Source: Vanilla planifolia
Taxonomy: Eukaryota; Streptophyta; Magnoliopsida; Asparagales; Orchidaceae
Assembly (NCBI GenBank): GCA_023846275.1
Contig: CM043875.1
Coordinates: 25,896,851-25,960,850, forward strand
DNA: 64,000 nucleotides
Direction: 5' to 3'
Part shown: positions 57,376 to 64,000 of the stretch, piece after piece
Numbering within the stretch: position 1 is the stretch's first letter
Layout: each line of letters starts with the position of its first letter
Translations under genes and position numbers: made by a program
The notes under the pieces: model-generated
Told to the model about the DNA's origin: nothing
The model's input: the letters and a program-made list of their open reading frames with translations, nothing else
Database searches by the model: none

Positions 57376-59362
57376 TAAAATTTTTAATAACAGGATAAGC
57401 TAACTAAGTAAAAGCTCAATAAATAATTCTTATAACTAATGAATAATCAAGTAAAATACATATTAATGTAAGATATGTAATGAAATTTAATATTCATATA
57501 AAATGATATACAATAGATATAACTTGAAATCACAAAGTGTAACTTAGCTCAAGGATGAAAAGAAGGCTAATATGAGTGCTCTAAGTTAAATGCCATTATC
57601 TTACTCTTTGCTTTTCTTAGAAATGATAAATCTAATCAAGATTTTTCAAATCAAACATTGATATATTGTATCATGTTTGGATGCCTTTATAAACTCCTAT
57701 GAATGCTCTTTAATGACTTCAAATCACTCTTAAATGACTATGAGGAAAATCAGTCAAACTTTTTATTATCATATCTCGAACTAATTATATCATATGATCC
57801 AAGAGATTGCACAAGTATGACGCTCCTGGTAACATCGTCTAGTGAAATTCTAATGTCTAGCTAGTTTATTTTTATTATGCAAAATGGATTGCAAAGATGT
57901 AATGTGGACATTGTATGGTGCAACTAGAATAAATTTGTGCAAATATAAATTTTAAGCTCTTGAAAACATATTGTACAATTTATGATTATATATTATGATA
58001 AGTCTTATGAGAAGCTCATTTATATTAATTATAAGATAACATATTAGTATGATAAGGAAATCATAATTCTATAATACAAATCTATCTAATAATGATTAAG
58101 TCCCAAAATAAGGCTTTTAAGTAAAATAGTATCATACATATATAAAACTAATATCATATCATATGATCGAAAATAGTGTTATCATAACCTAAGTTCTTAG
58201 CTCTCACTAAACAAATAAATGAATCATATGACTATGATGAATATTATTGTATCATACGAAGCTCATTAGCTCCTTACATCACTTGAGATTATACGTGATG
58301 TACTCATACAATATGATGATCATACTTGTAGGACAGTATATCAAATTTTAATTTCTCTCATTGCTAAGTCTATTCCCTTGTTTGATCCTCCTAATGAACG
58401 TATCGTACTGGTACGAAAGTTAATATTATATTGTACAAACTTTAAGAATACTAAATCACAAATCAGATATCTTGGATAAATGATTGGTATAGTATACAAT
58501 ATTAATATCATATAAACAACCATATTACTTAAGATTGCCTTTGACTAACACTTTATTTGATCCAATTATTAATCCAATCATGTTGTATGATGCGTTTACC
58601 TTATAAGGATAATCTAGCAAATGTAAACCTCACTCAATTAAATCTTTTTTTAAATCTAACTTGATTTACTCTTAACTCGTGATGTAACTCATTATGAATG
58701 CATTATTTTAAGGCAAATAATGTATGTAAAACAAAATGACATACATGTCTTAAGAAAATCCTAAGTATCATAAGAAAATTATTATAAAGTTTAATATTCT
58801 AATTACCAAAATAAAGAAAACAAATATTTTCTTAGTATTACTTGATCTTGTGTTTTCTTTGGAGCAAATTATGATTAAAACCCAAACACTTTTATTAAGC
58901 TCCTCAAGTCACATGATCAAGCTTTCTACATGATTAACATAATTAATCTTGAAATACATGATCTGAAATCAACACTTATAAAAAATATTAAAAAAAATAA
59001 TATAATAAATTTGTTATCATTAAACAATATGATGTAATGATCAAACGATATAATTATAATCACTAGTGAGAATAAGTATGATGTATCAATAAGTAACCAA
59101 GTATAAAAAACATACCAATGTAAGCATAATAATAAATTATAGAATAAGTAATATCATAAGCTATATGAGTAAGTTAAAAACTATATTGTAGTTATATATA
59201 TATATATTATAAAAAAGCCAAATGTAATATGCATTATCAATTTTTTTCTTATTTTTAATTTCACATATTTTATATAATTATCAACCTAATTTCTTTTAAA
59301 TTATTATCTTCTAGATCTAAATAATTAATAAATATATAATCAAATCAAATAAGAGTGTGTAT

Positions 59363-59605
59363 TATAGCCCTAAACACACTATACATTAGTGTTAGTAACT
59401 TATACATACAGGGTATCATAGCTCTTGTAACACTGAAGTGCTAATAACTTGTGCATATAGGATATCATACTTCTAGTCACATTAAAGTACTAGTAACTTG
59501 CACATACAAGGTATCATAGCCCTAGTCACACTAAAGTGTTAATGACGTATGCTTATAAGATAGCATACCTCTAGTTACACTAATGTGCTACACATATATA
59601 TAAGA
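59363..59605. repeat. 49-bp minisatellite, five copies
   Basis: Unit TATCATAGCCCTAGTCACAC then TAAAGTGTTAATAACTTG and a CACATACAAGG-like end. Copies start at 59363, 59414, 59463, 59512 and 59561. The three middle copies are exactly 49 bp; the first and last are diverged or shortened. Confidence 0.85.
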
Positions 59606-61760
59606 TATCATGACCTTAATAATATAAGAATAAGGTGCTTTATGATATATCAAGTATTATCTTTTATTTTTCTTTATTTTTAAGTCACTATGATGGATAT
59701 GTAGATACCTAAATTACTTCTTTAACTATTTTCATATGTGATGTAAACATGTTAGTCCAAATATTATTTTTATATTTATTTTATTATATTTTAATTATTT
59801 CTTATATTTTCATATAATAAAAAAAATCCATGTAACAAAAAAGTCATGAAACAAGTAAAATCATGTAACTAATAAAGCTATATGATAAGTAATATAGAAT
59901 GTCATTAAATTTATACCAAACTATAAAGGAAAAGTTAAGTATTTATAATATAATAGAATATAGTTTGAAAGAGACCACATAAAAATATTTAGTGATTTAT
60001 ATATTAAATTTAAGAGTAGAGTTTGTTTCAACATCAAGCTTTCCTTGATTTCTTATAATATCATGTATATATAATAATAAATATATGTCCTCTATATTGA
60101 ATATTTTTAAAGTAATTTGACTTCTATAAATCCTTTTCAAGTACTTAACTTTTTGCTTTAGATCATACTTGTATGATTTCCCAACTTATCTTATGAAGTG
60201 ATAAGTAAATAAGCACCTTAAGCTATATTGTATGTGCACGGTTACCTGATCGTAACATTTAATCATTAATCTAGCTCTTTTCTGTTATTTTTGAACCTAA
60301 TCCTATGTTTATGGTCTCCATGATCTTACCATACGATCCTGCTCTAGTTTCTTGACTAATTATTCATTTGATATTTATTATTTCTTAGACCCCATCCCTT
60401 CTTGACTAGGCAACAAGACCATCATAAAAGTTTGAAATGAAGGTTGATTTTTTTTTTTTAAGATTCAAGCCAATTAAGATTTAAAACATTTCAACAAAAA
60501 GAATGAAATGCAAAGCAAAACATAAAGAGGAAGTACAATACATAAATTAAAGATATCTTGAAATAATTCAAAGGAATATGTATTAGACTTTTTAATCATT
60601 ATGGGATGTTTTCTACACTGAAGATAATACTATGATTTTTTTAAAAATTTATGTGAATTGAAAGGAATTATTAAAAAATAAAAACCTTGACTATATTATT
60701 ATATTGGGTGAGTTTGACCTAAAGTGCAATATTATTCAAACTTATTTATTTTACATTTATGTTACATAGGTTTTATCACCAAATGAGTATTGATTCACTT
60801 ATCTTTTTTTATAGTTTAATATTTTAGATAAAAATAAGTCATGTCATAAGATTATATGAGAGCATTTTGAGAGTTAGTATCTGACTTTGATATTTCATTT
60901 ATTATCGTGCTGTGTGAGTTATTATGATAGTTGATTTTATTTTACTAGAGTTTGATTTATATATTATTTTCACTTTGATGCATTAATAAGGTTTTAAAAG
61001 AATTGTAAAAATTTATTATTACTTCTATTTGTTTTACAAAACTATGAGCATGCAACTAACTTTTGTATTAATTATTCATTTATTTTTGAAAAAATATTTT
61101 TTAAATCAATGGAAAAGTGATAAAAAAATAGACACCTTGGCATCGAACCTGGGAAAAGTTGGGCAGGGATTTCCCATATAAAAAAGTTTCATTTATCTTA
61201 AGAAATAAAAAAAAATACACAAAACAAAATATATATTCCATCACATTTTAGACATTAGCAAGCAGAAAATCAAGTTATTAAAGTCCAACGAAGTATTGAA
61301 AATACGAGATAATAAAAATAAATTTATTTAGTAAAAAAAGGAAACTTATATGTTTGGTAGTTATTTTGATATCCATATTAAAATTTTTTAATCATATTTT
61401 AAAAAAATATGTTAATATAACAATGCTCCAAATAAAAAAATAATATTATATACAGGTATGAGTGAAAAAGAAACCTATATTATAAACTACTCAGTTTTTT
61501 TAATCGTAGTTTAATTTTCATAATAATATTTCGATAATCTTAATAAATGAGAACTTTAGAAATTAGATATACTTAGAAATAAATATTTAATAAAACTAAT
61601 ATTTAGGTAATTAAATTAAAAAAATATTGCTTTCATTTTTTTAAATATTGATATTTTTCAAAATTAACGAAATCTTTTTTTAAGTTAAAAGATATTTTAA
61701 ATCCAAACTAATATTTTACCTATTTGATCTTATGCAATTATTTATGAATAAAAATACCAT

Positions 61761-61971
61761 TATAAGTAACGCTGGAGGGAACCAATCGTCTTCGTTGTTG
61801 ATCCATTGGGAGTTCTTTCCCTACTTCAAGGTTTTTTATAGGTTTCTACTGAAAATCACTACAGCCTCTGCAAAAGGTGTAAATCAAAGAAACAAATTTT
61901 GCATCCATTAAACCCTCGTCCAGTTCTGCCGCAGCTTTCCGGTATCGTCTTGGTGGAAAACGTGTAGCAAC
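61761..61971 (+). promoter_or_regulatory. proximal promoter and 5' leader of RRP44A
   Basis: Base composition changes from very AT-rich to mixed at about 61760, 210 bp before the ATG. A CCAAT box lies at about 61781 (GAACCAATCG). TTTTTTATAGG near 61833 is a possible TATA element. The start site cannot be fixed. Confidence 0.4.
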
Positions 61972-62025
61972 ATGTTGCAGAGCAAATCCTTCGTCAAAAA
62001 GACCAAGGATGGTAGACTTTTTAAA
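61972..62025 (+). CDS. RRP44A: RRP44A exon 1
   Basis: 54 nt, 18 codons, MLQSKSFVKKTKDGRLFK, ending AAA|GTAAGT in phase 0. The MLQSK start agrees with plant and animal RRP44, supporting this ATG. Confidence 0.93.
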
Positions 62026-62469
62026 GTAAGTGGCTCTGTTGCGACTCTTTGGCGAAAGTGATTGCACAATTTTTAACGCTCGAGAAATTCCAGGTTGTGC
62101 GTGAGCACTACCTCAGGGATGATATCTACTGTGGCGCGGACGTATGCAAGGTGTGCAAACCCCCCTCCATCGGACTGAACTCTTCTGCAGCTGCCATCCT
62201 TATCGTGGACACTAACGTAGTGCTAAATCAGGTGACTTTCTTGTCTCGGTGGATGTACGCGGTGAGTAACTTTTGTATTGCTTTGCTTTCTGACGCTTTG
62301 ATTGCTAACAGATTGACTTGCTCGAGAATCCTGCGATCAGCAATGTGGTCATGCTATCTGTTGTGCTTGATGAGGTTAGGAACAAAAACTTGGCAGTTTA
62401 TAACAGGGTGACGGCTCTTTGCACCAATTCTGCAAGGAATTTCTTTGTGTTCGACAATGAGCATCACAG
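61972..62469 (+). CDS. RRP44A: exosome exonuclease/endonuclease RRP44 (DIS3), N-terminal three exons; gene continues past the window
   Basis: Exons 61972-62025, 62094-62231 and 62312-62469 join in frame (introns 68 and 80 bp, GT-AG) to 116 residues plus a split codon. The protein starts MLQSKSFVKKTKDG, then VVREHYLRDDIYCGADVCKV. The YCGADVCKVC segment gives the three cysteines of the CR3 motif (CX4CX2C, residues 31, 36 and 39). The PIN endonuclease domain follows with ILIVDTNVVLNQ (catalytic Asp57) and LSVVLDEVRNKNLAVYNR (catalytic Glu85). These are diagnostic of eukaryotic RRP44/DIS3, the catalytic subunit of the RNA exosome, and in plants of RRP44A rather than the PIN-less DIS3L2/SOV type. 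The cold-shock, RNB and S1 domains (about 800 more residues) must lie to the right. The two PIN residues are intact, so endonuclease activity is expected. Confidence 0.95.
62094..62231 (+). CDS. RRP44A: RRP44A exon 2
   Basis: 138 nt, 46 codons, after ATTCCAG. Encodes VVREHYLRDDIYCG, the CR3 cysteines and the first PIN strand with DTNVVLNQ. Donor AATCAG|GTGACT. A second donor-like GTGAGT lies 30 nt downstream. Confidence 0.94.
62312..62469 (+). CDS. RRP44A: RRP44A exon 3
   Basis: 158 nt after GCTAACAG. Encodes IDLLENPAISNVVMLSVVLD then EVRNKNLAVYNRVTALCTNS and ARNFFVFDNEHH, the middle of the PIN domain. Ends CACAG|GTGATT in phase 2, so the gene must continue. Confidence 0.94.
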
Positions 62470-63765
62470 GTGATTTTAGTTTGTTTACTTGATTTTTTTA
62501 GGGCAATGTCCCATGCAAACTCTTGTGTTAAAATACAAAAGCCAACGGGAAGAATTTGAGTGACAGAGGAGAGTTTGTTCACTTCACTAAATCTTCATAC
62601 TCTAATCTTGATCAACATGTCCGTGAAATGTTAATGATATTGAATTCTTGCACATAAATTCTTTTGAGATATTTCAACTTCATGACTAGTATTTAAGTTT
62701 ATAGTAAGCAGCACGATGAAGTTTCTCCAATGACTTGTTAACTATTCATTATGAGATATTCTTAGAATGCATTATCTTTGAGAGTTTTCTATGTGGCAGT
62801 TTAATTTTATTGTAATCTAAGTCATTGATAAACAACTATTAGCATTGCAAGGAGCAAAAATCATTATGGAGGACAAATCCTATTGGTAGTCAGGGTTAAT
62901 CTTGTGAAAGAGAGCAAGCAAGGAAAAAAATGTTGAAACAAAACAATTTCTTATCTTGGTTGACAATAGAAGAGAATGAAATAAATAGATTATAAGAATA
63001 TTGTTTGCAGCATTATATAAAACATTTAGGAGAAGTATTATGGTATGTAACATATCAAAGGACATTCCAACTTAGTTTCATAAAAAGCATATGAAGATTA
63101 GTTTTTATTCAAAACAAACAATTTTATCTCATGAAGAGTTTTTAATGGATATATTCAATGTCGTTAGAGGACCTTTCTAATTGGTCTTATCTAATAGGAT
63201 TGAGGCTTATTGTTTTTTTATTGGTTTTGTTTAGCTACAAGTTTACTATAGAAATAGATTTTTAAACTCTTTACACTTTATTATAAAAGTCAAAGCAAAA
63301 TGATATAAGCACCAGTAATATCTACCTAGAAGTAGAATTAGAACCATAATTAGCTTGAATGGATCATGTAGGATGTTCTACCCATGCAACTTATTATATT
63401 TTGGGACCAACAAGAGGTATATAGGCCACATTGTGTTCTATGCAAATGGTAACAATTTTTGGTTCTTATGCAAAGTTTTATATGTTGTATATAGTCCTAG
63501 TGTGGACCTCTTTCAATTAGAGATAGATAACTTTCTTGTTATTTGTGGGTGTTTTTATCACCCACTAAGGCACATCGTTATGCGTTTTTCATGGTTGTCC
63601 TTTTTATTGCTATCAATACAACTAGACTTTTTAATGAGCCTTTTCTGCTTTAGTATTTTTGTAGAGAATTTCTCTTTCTTTCTTTTGCTTCTTGATCCAT
63701 TTTTGTTGTGCTTTTGTATTAGTAGAAGTTTGTATAGATATTACATATATACATACATACATACA

Positions 63766-63835
<70 letters not shown>

Positions 63836-64000
63836 AGTATGTATGTATAGTTTTTTATTTATTTTAAAAAAAACTACAAGCAAAGGAACAAGAGATTTAG
63901 TAGTAGAATTGTGACAAACATTCTACTTAATCTCCAAGGTGTGCTAAAGTAGTTGGAAATTCTATATATTGTCAATATTTGTAGTTATCTATAACTAGGT
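62470..64000 (+). other. RRP44A: RRP44A intron 3 (open at the window edge)
   Basis: No further RRP44 exon was found up to 64000, so this intron is longer than 1.5 kb, unlike introns 1 and 2. It carries the (TA)n microsatellite at 63741-63848. A long open frame at 63355-63867 is not coding. Confidence 0.75.
63741..63848. repeat. (TACA)n-(TA)n-(TGTA)n compound microsatellite
   Basis: TACATA units lead into an uninterrupted alternating TA run (63772-63828), then GTATGTAAGTATGTATG. The left and right flanks are reverse complements, so the whole tract is an imperfect palindrome. Confidence 0.95.

Larger units (their letters stand above)
51841..61760. other. 10-kb AT-rich intergenic region
   Basis: Lies between the divergent F-box/Sel1 and RRP44A genes. 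No gene, RNA or intact element seen. It contains a dispersed repeat pair (54001-54120 and 54690-54800), a 74-bp tandem repeat (56141-56345), a 22-24-bp array (57239-57375), a 49-bp minisatellite (59363-59605) and a general excess of ATCATA/TATGAT words between 56 and 60.4 kb. Confidence 0.6.

Noticed and set aside
62049-62411. 120-codon continuous open frame over RRP44A
   Set aside because: It reads through intron 1 sequence, exon 2 and intron 2, and leaves the RRP44 frame after intron 2. The spliced exons give the conserved protein instead.
63355-63867. 170-codon open frame in the right-hand region
   Set aside because: It lies in RRP44A intron 3, is rich in F/L/I/Y from T-rich DNA, ends in a (YI)n string made by the TA microsatellite, and shows no domain.
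1-64000. CRISPR arrays, bacterial operons, rRNA or tRNA genes
   Set aside because: The tandem arrays have no spacer-repeat architecture, the genes are intron-split and plant-like, and I saw no tRNA cloverleaf or rRNA sequence. The tRNA-like signal at 32381-32395 is only a retroelement primer-binding site.

Overview
This window is AT-rich nuclear DNA from a seed plant. Three protein-coding genes are built from small exons separated by introns of 68 bp to about 16 kb. Their products match plant-specific or plant-typical families: an F-box/WD-40 protein of the Arabidopsis At3g52030 type, an F-box/Sel1-repeat protein of the At1g70590 type, and the exosome nuclease RRP44/DIS3. The rest is intron and intergenic DNA full of decayed LTR retrotransposons and short tandem arrays. 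The strongly GC-rich first exon of the F-box/Sel1 gene, against very AT-rich introns, would fit a large-genome monocot, but gymnosperms and intron-rich dicots or magnoliids are not excluded. The species cannot be fixed from the sequence.

Layout. (1) 1-26,920, plus strand: the last seven visible exons of the F-box/WD-40 gene. Its 5' end with the F-box lies off the left edge. One intron (3,805-19,955) is 16.15 kb and holds a full-structure but dead Ty3/gypsy element on the minus strand (about 11.6-18.4 kb), plus tandem duplications. (2) 26,921-39,986: a 13-kb spacer between two convergent genes. It carries a truncated LTR element with a perfect TATTA target duplication (32,079-33,807). It also carries a related chimeric element (36,279-37,297) with 226-bp inverted ends, a perfect GAATG target duplication and a gag zinc knuckle. 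(3) 39,987-51,657, minus strand: the complete four-exon F-box/Sel1 gene (354 aa). Its second intron holds another gypsy relic (about 41.3-44.6 kb), antisense to the gene. (4) 51,658-61,971: spacer with a short promoter region next to the F-box gene, then AT-rich DNA with several minisatellites. (5) 61,972 to the right edge, plus strand: the first three exons of RRP44A, with a long (TA)n hairpin-prone microsatellite in the third intron.

The three genes need not be functionally linked. Two encode F-box proteins, candidate SCF ubiquitin-ligase adaptors; the third is a core RNA-decay nuclease. I see no new multi-gene system here. The most unusual structure is the 36.3-37.3 kb insertion. Both of its termini are the same (U5) LTR end in inverted orientation, yet it is flanked by a clean 5-bp duplication.
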